NCBI RefSeq assembly: GCF_001307275.1
Contig: NZ_CP012831.1
Location: forward strand, 2,658,501-2,722,500
Source of the DNA: Pseudomonas fluorescens
GTDB taxonomy: Bacteria; Pseudomonadota; Gammaproteobacteria; Pseudomonadales; Pseudomonadaceae
Direction of reading: 5' to 3'
DNA length: 64,000 bases
The notes under the pieces are model-generated. The model saw only the letters and a program-made list of their open reading frames with translations, ran no database searches and had not been told where the DNA came from. Numbering within the stretch: the stretch's first letter is position 1; each line of letters starts with the position of its first letter. A program made the translations under genes and the position numbers. Of the stretch, positions 19,982 to 30,443 are shown in pieces.

Positions 19982-20778
19982 CAGAGTTCATCCACCATTT
20001 CACCGCCGCGCCGGCGAAACATGCGCAGGCCCAAGGCACACAACAACAGGGCCACCACCAGCAACGGCACCAGCGAACTCCAGACCGGCCACTGGTTGTA
20101 GAGAAACAGGTTCTGGTAGCTCTGCATCAGGGCGGTCATGGGGTTGAAGGCGAGCAGTTGCTGGATCGATGGCGGCAGGATCGTCATCGGGTAAACGATC
20201 GGCGTGAGCCAGAACCAGAATTGCAGGCAAATGCCGAACAACTGCCCGACATCGCGGAAAAACACATTGAGAATCCCCAGCAGCATGCCCAGCCCGGCGG
20301 CGAACATCACTTGCAGGGCCAGCAGCGGCACCAGGGCCAGCAAGGTCATGCCTGGCCAGCGCCCGGTGATCAGCAGGAAACCGAGAAAGAGCCCGAGGAT
20401 GATCGCGAAGTTGATCCCTGCATTGAACAGCACGATCACCGGCAGGCAGATCCGGGGGAAGCTGATCTTTTTCAGCAGGTTGGCGTTTTCCAGGAACATG
20501 CCCTGGCTGCGGGTGGTGATTTCCGCGAACAACCCCCAGGTCAGCAGCCCGGCACAGAGGTAGACGCTGTAGGCCATGCCATCTTCGACCCCGGGCAGGC
20601 GGGCACGCATGATGTGGGAAAAAATCACCGTGTAGACGAGGATCATCGACAACGGGTTGAGCACCGTCCACAACGCGCCGAACAACGAGTTGCGATAGCG
20701 TGCCTGGAACTCGCGCTTGACGCTGCCCAGGACGAAGCCGCGATAGCTCCACAGTGAGCGTTGCAAGGCCAACAGCAT
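19981..20778 (-). CDS. wzm: polysaccharide ABC exporter permease Wzm
   Basis: This 265-residue ABC-2 type membrane protein has about six transmembrane helices (for example SLFGALWTVLNPLSMILVYT and FAIILGLFLGFLLI). Together with Wzt it moves undecaprenyl-linked D-rhamnan across the inner membrane. The N-terminal amphipathic segment WSYRGFVLGSVKREFQARYR is typical of the family. It overlaps both neighbours by a single base, within the tight rmd-to-wbpZ operon. Confidence 0.92.
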   Translation of the reverse strand: MLLALQRSLWSYRGFVLGSVKREFQARYRNSLFGALWTVLNPLSMILVYTVIFSHIMRARLPGVEDGMAYSVYLCAGLLTWGLFAEITTRSQGMFLENANLLKKISFPRICLPVIVLFNAGINFAIILGLFLGFLLITGRWPGMTLLALVPLLALQVMFAAGLGMLLGILNVFFRDVGQLFGICLQFWFWLTPIVYPMTILPPSIQQLLAFNPMTALMQSYQNLFLYNQWPVWSSLVPLLVVALLLCALGLRMFRRRGGEMVDEL

Positions 20779-22220
20779 CAGACGGCCCTGCCGTAGTGGT
20801 CTTCGAAGCGGACGATGTCGTCTTCCCCGAGGTATTCGCCGCTCTGGACCTCGATGATGACCAGGTCGATGACACCGGGGTTTTCCAGGCGATGCTTGTG
20901 GCCGGCGGGAATGAAGGTCGATTCGTTCTTGGCGACCAGGTGCGAGCCCGAGCCGTTATTGGTGACCTTGGCCATGCCTTCGACGACTACCCAATGTTCG
21001 TTGCGGTGATGGTGCATTTGCAGCGACAGCGATGCGCCAGGCTTGACCACGATGCGCTTGATCTTGAAACGTGGACCTTCTTCGAGGACGGTATAACTGC
21101 CCCATGGACGGCTGACCGTGCGATGCAGGCGATAGGCGTCGTGGTCCTTGTCCTTGAGTTGCCGGGCGACGCGGCGAACATCCTGGGCGCGGTCGGCATG
21201 GGCCACCAGCACGGCGTCGGCGGTGTCGATGATGATCAGGTTTTCCACGCCCAGGGCGGCCACCAGGCGGCTGTCGCTCTGGACGAAGGTGTTCTGGCTG
21301 TCGATAAACAGGGCTTCACCGGTGGCGCGGTTGTTTTGCCCGTCGGCGGGTACCAGGCTGGCGACGGCGCTCCAGGAACCGATATCGCTCCAGTCGAAGG
21401 CGGCCGGGATCACCACGACATTGGCTGAGCGCTCCATCAGGGCGTAGTCGATGGAGATGTCCGGCATTTCGGCGAAATGCGCCGCGGACAATTCCTGCTG
21501 CACACAACCTGAGGTTTCCACCGCCGTGCTGGCCGTGACACAGGCGCGCGCCTGTTCCAGCAGCTCGGGGGCGTGGGCGTGCAGCTCCGCCAACAGGGTC
21601 TTGACCGAGAAGCAGAACATCCCCGAATTCCACAGGAAACGGCCACTTTCCAGGTACTGCGTGGCGGTCTGCAAGTCGGGCTTTTCGACAAATCTCACGA
21701 CCTTGGCCGCGCCCTTGGTATCCAGGGGCTGGCCCCGTTCGATATAGCCGAAGCCAGTTTCCGGCGCCGAGGGCAGCACGCCGAAGGTCACCAGATGGCC
21801 GTTTTTGGCCAGCTCCACGGCGTGCTCAACGGAGGCCTTGAAGGCCGCCTCGTCCTTGATCAAGTGATCGGCAGGCATGACCACCAGGATCGCCTCGTCA
21901 CCGTGCAGGGCCTGTACCGCGAGGGTGGCCGTGGCAATGGCCGGCGCGGTGTTGCGGCCTGTCGGTTCCAGAACGAAGTGACCGCGATAACGCTCCAGGT
22001 GGGCGCTCTGATAGTGGTCGCGGCTCTGGAAGTAGTACTCGCGATTGGTGACGGTGACGATGTCGCCTCGACCGTCGAACAACCCCGCCGCCCGCCGATA
22101 GGTCTTGCTCAGCAGCGACTGGCCGTCGGGCAAGAGCATGAAAGGCTTGGGATGGCCCTCGCGGGACACCGGCCACAACCTCGTCCCGGCACCGCCGGAA
22201 AGAATCACGGGAATGAGCAT
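20778..22220 (-). CDS. wbpW: mannose-1-phosphate guanylyltransferase / mannose-6-phosphate isomerase (type II PMI)
   Basis: This bifunctional enzyme of 480 residues makes GDP-D-mannose. The N-terminal nucleotidyltransferase has SGGAGTRLWPVSREGHPKPF and FVEKPD. The C-terminal cupin isomerase has RPWGSYTVLEEGPRFKIKRI and the metal-binding QMHHHRNEHWVV. In P. aeruginosa the operon copy is WbpW; AlgA and PslB are paralogues, so the symbol rests on position. Its product feeds Gmd and Rmd, encoded just upstream in the operon. Confidence 0.92.
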   Translation of the reverse strand: MLIPVILSGGAGTRLWPVSREGHPKPFMLLPDGQSLLSKTYRRAAGLFDGRGDIVTVTNREYYFQSRDHYQSAHLERYRGHFVLEPTGRNTAPAIATATLAVQALHGDEAILVVMPADHLIKDEAAFKASVEHAVELAKNGHLVTFGVLPSAPETGFGYIERGQPLDTKGAAKVVRFVEKPDLQTATQYLESGRFLWNSGMFCFSVKTLLAELHAHAPELLEQARACVTASTAVETSGCVQQELSAAHFAEMPDISIDYALMERSANVVVIPAAFDWSDIGSWSAVASLVPADGQNNRATGEALFIDSQNTFVQSDSRLVAALGVENLIIIDTADAVLVAHADRAQDVRRVARQLKDKDHDAYRLHRTVSRPWGSYTVLEEGPRFKIKRIVVKPGASLSLQMHHHRNEHWVVVEGMAKVTNNGSGSHLVAKNESTFIPAGHKHRLENPGVIDLVIIEVQSGEYLGEDDIVRFEDHYGRAV

Positions 22221-22223
22221 GGC

Positions 22224-24103
<1,880 letters not shown>

Positions 24104-24529
24104 GCACCAGCTCCCCTGATGGTTGCTTCGTCTATTGCGAACTGAGTGGGAAATTTCCGTAAGATCGGGGAAAAGCCACTCAACGATTAGCCTAGAGAAG
24201 CGTTTGTTGTAGTTGTTTGGTTGCCAATCTGTGCCAATTTTGCAGCAATTTCAACAGCGCAAACCGTGACTGGTCAGTTCTCATATTTATAGCTGGTTTA
24301 TTCTCGCCGGGCGGTTCACGAACCCTTGGCGGATGTGTTTAGAATGCCCCTCGTCAGGCTGTCCCTGGTTTCGATCTTCGAGAGGAACCCCAGGAGCAGG
24401 ACCATAAAAAAACAAGAACGAGACGGGTAGCGAGATGAACGACGCGTGGCGGCCCCCGGGCCGGCTCGATGCGTGACTCGACCGTCATGAAGTGGGGCTG
24501 CCGGGACGGCGGCGCCATGATGGGATGCC
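24104..24529. promoter_or_regulatory. divergent control region between the rhamnan operon and the modification operon
   Basis: This 426-bp region must carry both promoters. The rmd-proximal half (24120-24310) is more A/T-rich. The half next to 24530 has an A-rich AAA-AAC-AAG-AAC tract at 24408-24419 and a possible 13-codon leader ORF at 24435-24476 (MNDAWRPPGRLDA). No convincing -35/-10 pair or operator palindrome was found by eye. Confidence 0.5.
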
Positions 24530-26149
24530 ATGAATTTCATTCTTTACTCGGACGTAAACGACCACTCCATCAGCCAGAGCCTCGGCCGCCCTGAGTACAG
24601 CTATTACTTCGTGCTCAAGGCCTATCGTCCCGTGCTGGAAAGCCTGGGGCCGGTGCATGTGGTGTCGTCGGTCGCCGAGGTCGATCCGCTGTATCAGACA
24701 CTGCAGCAGGCCGGGCAGGACTGCTTGTTCCTTTCATTTTCCCCCCCGCACAAGACGCCGCTGGACCTGCTTTGCCCGATGGTCTGCGTGGTGGCCTGGG
24801 AGTTCGATTCGATCCCGGCCGAGCACTGGGACGACGACCTGCGGCATGACTGGAGTCGCACGCTGGCCCGTCATGGCCGGGTGATTACCCTGTCCAGCCA
24901 TACGGCCGAGGCGATCCGTCGGACCTTGGGCGAGGATTTCCCGGTATTGGTATTGCCCACGCCGTTGTGGGAGCGTTTCGCGGCGGTTCGCGAGCAATAC
25001 CCGAGCCTGCCGATCAACCCGGGAACGACCTTGCAGATCAAGGGCTGCATCATCGACAGCCGGCCCCTCGGGCTGTCGGCCGATGGCTTGATCGCACCGA
25101 TCCTCGAAGAAGTGCCGGAACCGGAACCAGAGCCGGAACCGATCATTGAGCCACCCCCTCTGACTTGGCGGCGGCGCGCATTCATTTCCCGCCATTACCT
25201 GCGCGAAGTCATCCGCGCCTTCACCGGCAAGCACGAGCAGGGCCCCGTGTGGCTGTGCAAGCACAACCTGCTGTGCTGGTATCGCGAGGCGGTCCGCGAC
25301 CTGGTCCCCGTGCCGGTGCGCGTTGCCATCAGCAGGATCCTGAGAGGGCCGGCACCGCTGCCGGTGGCCGTCGAGCCCGTTCCAGAGCCTGCCCCCGAAC
25401 CGGCGGCGCCGGCACATCCCCAGGCCGTGCTGCCGGACACCCACCAAGTGGTGGAAACTGAAGTCAGCGGCGTGGTGTACGTCAGCGTGTTCAACCCCGA
25501 TGACGGGCGCAAGAACTGGCATCAGTTGGTCACCGCATTCTGTTGGGCCCTGCGTGACGTCGAGGACGCCACGCTGGTGCTGAAAATGACCCAGAACGAC
25601 CTGTCGACCTACTACGTCGAACTGTTGACGCTGCTGTCCCAACTGTCGCCGTTCAGTTGCCGGGTGGTGGTGATGCACGGTTACCTGGAGGACGAACAAT
25701 TCGCCCGGCTGTATGGCGCGGCGAGTTTCTACGTCAATGCGTCCCGCTGCGAGGGCCTGTGCCTGCCGTTGATGGAGTTCATGTCCTGTGCACGCCCCGT
25801 CATTGCGCCGGACCACACGGCAATGCGCGATTACATCGACGCCGAGGTGGCCTTCATCGTCAAGTCCAGCCGCGAACCGACCATCTGGCCGGAAGACTCG
25901 CGCATTTTGTATCGTACCCTGCGCCATCGACCCGACTGGGGCTCATTGAAACTTGCCTATCAGCAGAGCTACGCCATGGCCAAGCACCAGCCGCAGGCCT
26001 ACCAGGCCATGGCGGTTGCCGCGAACGAGCGGATGCGCCGCTATTGTGCGTTCGCCCCGGTGCAGCAGCGCCTGGCGGATTTCCTGGCTGAGCCAGGTTG
26101 TGACGAAGGGCTGCCGCTGGCGGTCCAGGCAGGTACCGCCTCATGTTGA
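24530..26149 (+). CDS. glycosyltransferase (GT4-like) with a proline/glutamate-rich central linker
   Basis: This 539-residue protein corresponds by position to PA5455 of P. aeruginosa, one of the genes required for normal CPA. The N-terminal domain (PEYSYYFVLKAYRPVLESLG, then LSFSPPHKTPLD) and the C-terminal GT-B donor domain (CEGLCLPLMEFMSCARP with E-x7-E) match the next gene. Between them lies an extra segment of roughly 100 residues flanked by Pro/Glu repeats at about residues 192-205 and 279-297, absent from the paralogue. It probably adds a sugar that ends or decorates the D-rhamnan. The next gene overlaps by 7 bp. Confidence 0.85.
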   Translation: MNFILYSDVNDHSISQSLGRPEYSYYFVLKAYRPVLESLGPVHVVSSVAEVDPLYQTLQQAGQDCLFLSFSPPHKTPLDLLCPMVCVVAWEFDSIPAEHWDDDLRHDWSRTLARHGRVITLSSHTAEAIRRTLGEDFPVLVLPTPLWERFAAVREQYPSLPINPGTTLQIKGCIIDSRPLGLSADGLIAPILEEVPEPEPEPEPIIEPPPLTWRRRAFISRHYLREVIRAFTGKHEQGPVWLCKHNLLCWYREAVRDLVPVPVRVAISRILRGPAPLPVAVEPVPEPAPEPAAPAHPQAVLPDTHQVVETEVSGVVYVSVFNPDDGRKNWHQLVTAFCWALRDVEDATLVLKMTQNDLSTYYVELLTLLSQLSPFSCRVVVMHGYLEDEQFARLYGAASFYVNASRCEGLCLPLMEFMSCARPVIAPDHTAMRDYIDAEVAFIVKSSREPTIWPEDSRILYRTLRHRPDWGSLKLAYQQSYAMAKHQPQAYQAMAVAANERMRRYCAFAPVQQRLADFLAEPGCDEGLPLAVQAGTASC

Positions 26150-27435
26150 TCATCATTTATTCGGAAACCAACCAGAGCAACATTCTGGAAAACCTCGGTA
26201 AGCCCGAGTACAGCTATTACTTCGTGCTCAAGGAGTTTCGCCCGGTGCTGGAGCGGTTGGGGCGGGTGGTCGAAGTGACCCGGCCTGACGAAGAGGTCGA
26301 TCAGCTGTACGCCGATTGTCTGGGGCGTGGCGAGGATTGCGTATTCCTGTCGTTTTCACCGCCTCATCGCACCGCTGCCCACTACGCTTGCCCGACGATT
26401 CCGGTGTTCGCCTGGGAATTCAGCACCATCCCTACCGAAAGCTGGCAGGGCGAGGCCCGGCACGACTGGCGAGTGGTCTTGGGCGCGACCGGCATGGCGA
26501 TCACCCATTCCAGCTTCACCGTCAACACCGTTCGTGAGGTGATGGGCGCGGACTTTCCCATCGCCGCTGTCGCCGCGCCGGTATGGGACCGCTTTGCCGC
26601 CCGTGGCGCGGTGCTGGCCCAGCGGCCGACCGTGGATCACATGCGCCTGCAATTGCGTGGCCTGCTGATTGACAGTCGCACCACCGACCTGCGGCCTTAT
26701 GGCCCACCGGTGCACCAGGCCGGCACGCCGCTGGTGCTGGACGGCCCGGCCGAGGATTGCGAGTTACTGCTGGACGGTGTGATCTATACCTCCGTGTTCA
26801 ATCCCTACGACGGGCGCAAGAACTGGAAGGACATGATCAGCGCATTTTGCGCGACGTTTCGCGATGTTCCTGACGCTACCCTGGTGCTCAAGCTGACCCA
26901 CCACGATGTCACCGCCGCGCTCACCGACATGCTCCACCACGTCTACAAGAACCAGTCGTACCGCTGCCGCATCGTGCTGATCCACGGTTACCTGGCGGAC
27001 GCGGACTACGAACGGCTGGTGGAAGCCACCCGGTACGTGGTCAACAGTTCCTATGGCGAAGGGCAGTGCCTGCCGTTGATGGAGTTCATGTCCTGCGGCC
27101 GTCCGGCAATTGCGCCGCTGAACACGGCGATGGCCGACTACATCGATCACGACAATGCCTTCGTGGTGGATTCGACCGAGGAATTGACCGCCTGGCCCCA
27201 CGACCCGCGTGCGGCTTACCGGACCCTGCGTTATGTCACCGATTGGGACTCGCTGTGCTCGGCCTACCGCGCCAGCTACGACGTGGCTACAAATGATCCC
27301 GAGCGGTATCGCCGCATGTCGGCCCATGCCGTGCGCAGCCTGGAGAAATTCTGCAGCCAGGCCAACGCCGAGCAGCGCTTGCGGGCGTTTTTCGAACAAC
27401 TGTCCGAGCGTCGCCGGAACGCGACGCAGCCATGA
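26143..27435 (+). CDS. glycosyltransferase (GT4-like), paralogue of the preceding gene
   Basis: This is a 430-residue GT-B enzyme, syntenic with PA5456. It shares the N-terminal block GKPEYSYYFVLKEFRPVLE and LSFSPPHRT, a VFNPYDGRKNWKDM core and a donor-site GEGQCLPLMEFMSCGRP (E-x7-E) with the gene upstream, so the two arose by tandem duplication. It overlaps its neighbours by 7 and 4 bp in the modification operon. Acceptor and donor are unknown; action on the CPA rhamnan is inferred from the locus. Confidence 0.85.
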   Translation: MLIIIYSETNQSNILENLGKPEYSYYFVLKEFRPVLERLGRVVEVTRPDEEVDQLYADCLGRGEDCVFLSFSPPHRTAAHYACPTIPVFAWEFSTIPTESWQGEARHDWRVVLGATGMAITHSSFTVNTVREVMGADFPIAAVAAPVWDRFAARGAVLAQRPTVDHMRLQLRGLLIDSRTTDLRPYGPPVHQAGTPLVLDGPAEDCELLLDGVIYTSVFNPYDGRKNWKDMISAFCATFRDVPDATLVLKLTHHDVTAALTDMLHHVYKNQSYRCRIVLIHGYLADADYERLVEATRYVVNSSYGEGQCLPLMEFMSCGRPAIAPLNTAMADYIDHDNAFVVDSTEELTAWPHDPRAAYRTLRYVTDWDSLCSAYRASYDVATNDPERYRRMSAHAVRSLEKFCSQANAEQRLRAFFEQLSERRRNATQP

Positions 27436-28301
27436 TCCGGCGATGGCTGGCCGGGCGCAGGCCTGTGGCGCCTTCGCCAGCGCCGACGGTGGCCGTTTCG
27501 CCCCGGGATGCCGGCCTCTACGACGCGATGCTCGACGGCTGGTTTCGCAGTGAAACCGGCGAATTGCTCAAGGGCTTTGCCATCACGGCCGACGATACCT
27601 TGCTGGATGTGGGCTGCGGAGAAGGTGTGGCGACGCTGTTTGCCATGCGCCAGGGTGCGTCCGTGATCTTTACCGACAGCGAACAGGACAAGGTGCGCGA
27701 CCTGGCTCGCCAAGTCGAAGCCCAGGCCGCCGCGCCGTTCCTGGGGTTGGTCAGCAACAGCTTGCCGCTGCCCCTGGCCGATGGCTGTGCGAACAAGATC
27801 GTCTGCATGGAGGTGCTCGAGCATATCCATGAGCCTGAGCCGTTCATGGCCGAGCTGGTGCGCATGGGCCGACCCGGGGCGCAGTACCTGCTCAGCGTGC
27901 CGGCCTCGGTGGGCGAGCATTTGCAGCAAGGCATCGCGCCGCCGGGCTACTTTCAAGCGCCCAACCATGTGCAGATTTTCAGTGCCGAACGATTCGCCGC
28001 GTTGGTGGAGGACGCCGGGCTGGTGATCGAGCATCGCCAGGCCAGCGGGTTTTTCTGGGTCATGGGCATGATTTTCTTCTGGGCCAGCGAACGAGCGGCC
28101 GGCCGGGACCTCGAGGGTGCCGTGCGTGACCGTATCCAGGCGCCGTATCCACCCTTGATGGAGCGCTGGGCGAGCCTCTGGCAGGACTTGCTGACGCAAC
28201 CCGACGGCCTGGTGATCAAGCAGGTGCTGGACCGGTTCATGCCCAAGAGCCAGGTCATCATCGCGCGTAAGCCCGATCCTTCTTCCGGGAGTACTTCATG
28301 A
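27432..28301 (+). CDS. class I SAM-dependent methyltransferase
   Basis: This methyltransferase of 289 residues is syntenic with PA5457. SAM-binding motif I is TLLDVGCGEGVATLF. The later segments CMEVLEHIHEPEPFMAEL and QAPNHVQIFSAERFAALVEDAG are typical of sugar or lipid O-methyltransferases. It is paralogous to the methyltransferase two genes downstream (shared DAMLxGWF, TGELxxGF and IIARKP at the C-terminus). It may add the O-methyl group to rhamnose at the chain end, a modification known for CPA in P. aeruginosa. Confidence 0.87.
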   Translation: MIRRWLAGRRPVAPSPAPTVAVSPRDAGLYDAMLDGWFRSETGELLKGFAITADDTLLDVGCGEGVATLFAMRQGASVIFTDSEQDKVRDLARQVEAQAAAPFLGLVSNSLPLPLADGCANKIVCMEVLEHIHEPEPFMAELVRMGRPGAQYLLSVPASVGEHLQQGIAPPGYFQAPNHVQIFSAERFAALVEDAGLVIEHRQASGFFWVMGMIFFWASERAAGRDLEGAVRDRIQAPYPPLMERWASLWQDLLTQPDGLVIKQVLDRFMPKSQVIIARKPDPSSGSTS

Positions 28302-29452
28302 GCGGCAAGCGGATCCTGGACATCGAATTGCTGCGCGCCGTTGCGGTGATCGGCGTGCTGTTCCATCACCTGCAAGGCATGCCGTTTCCTGGCGGATGGC
28401 CGCGCCTGGCGGCCCTGGCCGACAGTTTCCAGCTGTGGTGGGGCGTGGACCTGTTTTTTGCGATATCCGGGTTCGTCATCGGGCGCAGCCTGATCCCGCA
28501 ATTGCGTCGCTGCGACAGCCCCCGGCAATTCTGGGCCGTCACCCGGGATTTCTGGATTCGCCGGGCGTTTCGCCTGTTGCCGTCGGCCTGGCTCTGGCTG
28601 CTGCTGGTGTTGTTCGCGGTGTTTTTCCTGAACCGTTCCGGTGCGTTCGGCAGCGTGCAGGCCAACCTGCAGGCGACCCTGGCCGGTTTCCTGCAATTCG
28701 CCAACCTGCGTTTTGCCGATGCCTTCATGCAGTATGAATACGGCGCGAGCTTCGTGTACTGGACGCTGTCGTTGGAAGAACAGTTCTATCTGATCCTGCC
28801 GCTGCTGGTGTTCGTCTCGCGCCGCTATTTGGTGTGGGTGCTGCTGGCGGTGGTGCTCGTGCAGTTTTTCACCTGGCGGGCGCTGTGGCTGTCGGTGATC
28901 CGTACCGATGCCTTGGCGCTGGGTGTGTTGTTGTCGATCTGGAGCCTGCGGTCCAGCTACTGGCGCTTCGAGCCCACGTGGCTGTGCCGCCCGCCCCTGG
29001 GTGTGCTACTGGTGCTGGGCCTTGGCAGCGTGATGGCCTGGATCGCGACCGAGCACTTCAATTTGTCGTTCTACCGTCTCGGGGTCATTGCGGTGCTCAG
29101 TGCCGTGCTGGTCTGGGTGGCCTCTTACGATCGGGATTATTTGTTGCCCCGCGGTCGGCTGAAAACGGCGCTGACCTGGGTGGGCAGTCGTTCCTATGGG
29201 ATCTACCTGATCCACATCCCGGTGTTTTTCCTGCTGCGCGAGTTGTGGTTTCGTTTCGCCCCCTTGGGCTCGCCGGACCCGGCAAGCCATCCCTGGCCGG
29301 CCCTGGCGTGTGCGTTGTTGCTGATCGGGCTGTTGAGCGAACTCAACTACCGTTGGGTCGAAATGCCCATGCGCAATCGTGGCGCCCGGTTGGTTGAACG
29401 CCTGTCCGCCGCCCGAACCGTCCTTCCTGTTTCTGGAGCCCCGTCATGCTGA
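28298..29452 (+). CDS. acyltransferase 3 (OafA/YrhL-like) membrane O-acyltransferase
   Basis: This integral membrane protein of 384 residues has about ten helices. The family markers are LLRAVAVIGVLFHHL with the catalytic-region His, WWGVDLFFAISGFVIGRSL, RRAFRLLPSAW and YWTLSLEEQFYLILPLL. These enzymes move acetyl groups across the membrane onto periplasmic sugars. It corresponds to PA5458. It lies between the two methyltransferases with overlaps of 4 and 7 bp, so it probably O-acetylates the CPA or its terminal sugars. Confidence 0.88.
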   Translation: MSGKRILDIELLRAVAVIGVLFHHLQGMPFPGGWPRLAALADSFQLWWGVDLFFAISGFVIGRSLIPQLRRCDSPRQFWAVTRDFWIRRAFRLLPSAWLWLLLVLFAVFFLNRSGAFGSVQANLQATLAGFLQFANLRFADAFMQYEYGASFVYWTLSLEEQFYLILPLLVFVSRRYLVWVLLAVVLVQFFTWRALWLSVIRTDALALGVLLSIWSLRSSYWRFEPTWLCRPPLGVLLVLGLGSVMAWIATEHFNLSFYRLGVIAVLSAVLVWVASYDRDYLLPRGRLKTALTWVGSRSYGIYLIHIPVFFLLRELWFRFAPLGSPDPASHPWPALACALLLIGLLSELNYRWVEMPMRNRGARLVERLSAARTVLPVSGAPSC

Positions 29453-30270
29453 GCCTTTTGAAGAAACTCACCACGGGCACGCCCTCGCCCGCCGAACCGG
29501 TGGCCGAGAAAGTCGACCCGTACATGCTTGGGCTGCACGATGCGATGCTCAGCGGCTGGTTCAACCAGCAAACCGGCGAACTGTTCACGGGTTTCCCTGT
29601 GACGCCTGAGGACACGTTGCTGGACGTGGGATGCGGCGACGGCGGCAACGTGCATTTTTGCGGAATGCGCGGGGCGAAGATCATCATCGCCGACATCGAC
29701 GCGGCCAAGGTCGAAGCCACGCGCCAGCGCTTGAGCGACACCCCTGCGCGCGACGTCGAGTGCCATGTGACCGACTGCAATCCGCTGCCCATTGCCGATG
29801 CCACGGCCACCCGGGTGGTGTCCACCGAAGTCATCGAGCACGTCGACGACCCGGCGCAGTTCCTCGCCGAACTGGTACGGGTCGGCCAGCCCGGCGCGCT
29901 GTACCTGCTGAGCGTGCCGCACCCCAGTTCCGAAGACCTGCAAAAAGACATCGCCGCACCGGAGTACTTCCGCAAGCCCAATCACATTCGCATCATCAGT
30001 GAAGAGCAGTTCAAGGCGATGGTCAGCGAGGCCGGGCTGGAGGTGTTGAGCCACAGCCAATACGGGTTCTATTGGTCGATGTGGATGCTGTTGTTCTGGG
30101 AGGCCAAGGTCGATTTCAGCAACGCCGACCACCCGTTGCTCAATCACTGGGCCGACACCTGGCAAGCGGTGCTGAACTCACCGCGCGGGGCGCAGATCAA
30201 GCAGGCGCTGGACGCGGTGGTGGCCAAGAGTCAGGTGATTATTGCGCGTAAGCCGGGTGGGCTTTCATAG
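29446..30270 (+). CDS. class I SAM-dependent methyltransferase
   Basis: This 274-residue protein is syntenic with PA5459 and paralogous to the gene at 27432. Motif I is TLLDVGCGDGGNVHFCG, followed by ARDVECHVTDCN, STEVIEHVDDPAQFLAEL and FRKPNHIRIISEEQFKAMV. It is the last gene of the modification operon. A REP doublet follows 27 bp after the stop. Having two similar methyltransferases suggests two distinct O-methylations or two chain positions; this is inference. Confidence 0.87.
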   Translation: MLSLLKKLTTGTPSPAEPVAEKVDPYMLGLHDAMLSGWFNQQTGELFTGFPVTPEDTLLDVGCGDGGNVHFCGMRGAKIIIADIDAAKVEATRQRLSDTPARDVECHVTDCNPLPIADATATRVVSTEVIEHVDDPAQFLAELVRVGQPGALYLLSVPHPSSEDLQKDIAAPEYFRKPNHIRIISEEQFKAMVSEAGLEVLSHSQYGFYWSMWMLLFWEAKVDFSNADHPLLNHWADTWQAVLNSPRGAQIKQALDAVVAKSQVIIARKPGGLS

Positions 30271-30296
30271 CGTCCATTGCGGCCATGGTACCTACT

Positions 30297-30387
30297 GTGG
30301 CGAGGGAGCTTGCTCCCGCTTGGGTGCGCAGCGCCCACCAAAAGGGGTCGCTGCGCAACCCAGCGGGAGCAAGCTCCCTCGCCACGG
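30297..30387. repeat. REP doublet, GTGGCGAGGGAGCTTGCTCCCGC type
   Basis: The left arm 30297-30320 and right arm 30362-30387 are reverse complements apart from a few bases, separated by a region with its own inner GCGCAGCG/CGCTGCGC palindrome. This sequence class differs from the GTGGGAGCGAGC type elsewhere in the window; a sister copy lies at 33799. Confidence 0.88.
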
Positions 30388-30443
30388 GTGTTCGCCAGGA
30401 TACGGGTGGCGTAATCTGCCGGGTTTTATGGGCGGAAGGTTTC

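Noticed and set aside
24315..24345. TTCACG and TAGAAT as a promoter for the modification operon
   Set aside because: The spacing of 19 bp and poor -35 match make it unreliable.
24435..24476. Thirteen-codon leader ORF upstream of the modification operon
   Set aside because: It has only a weak ribosome-binding site, no regulatory codon run and no clear alternative hairpins, so it is mentioned under the control region only.
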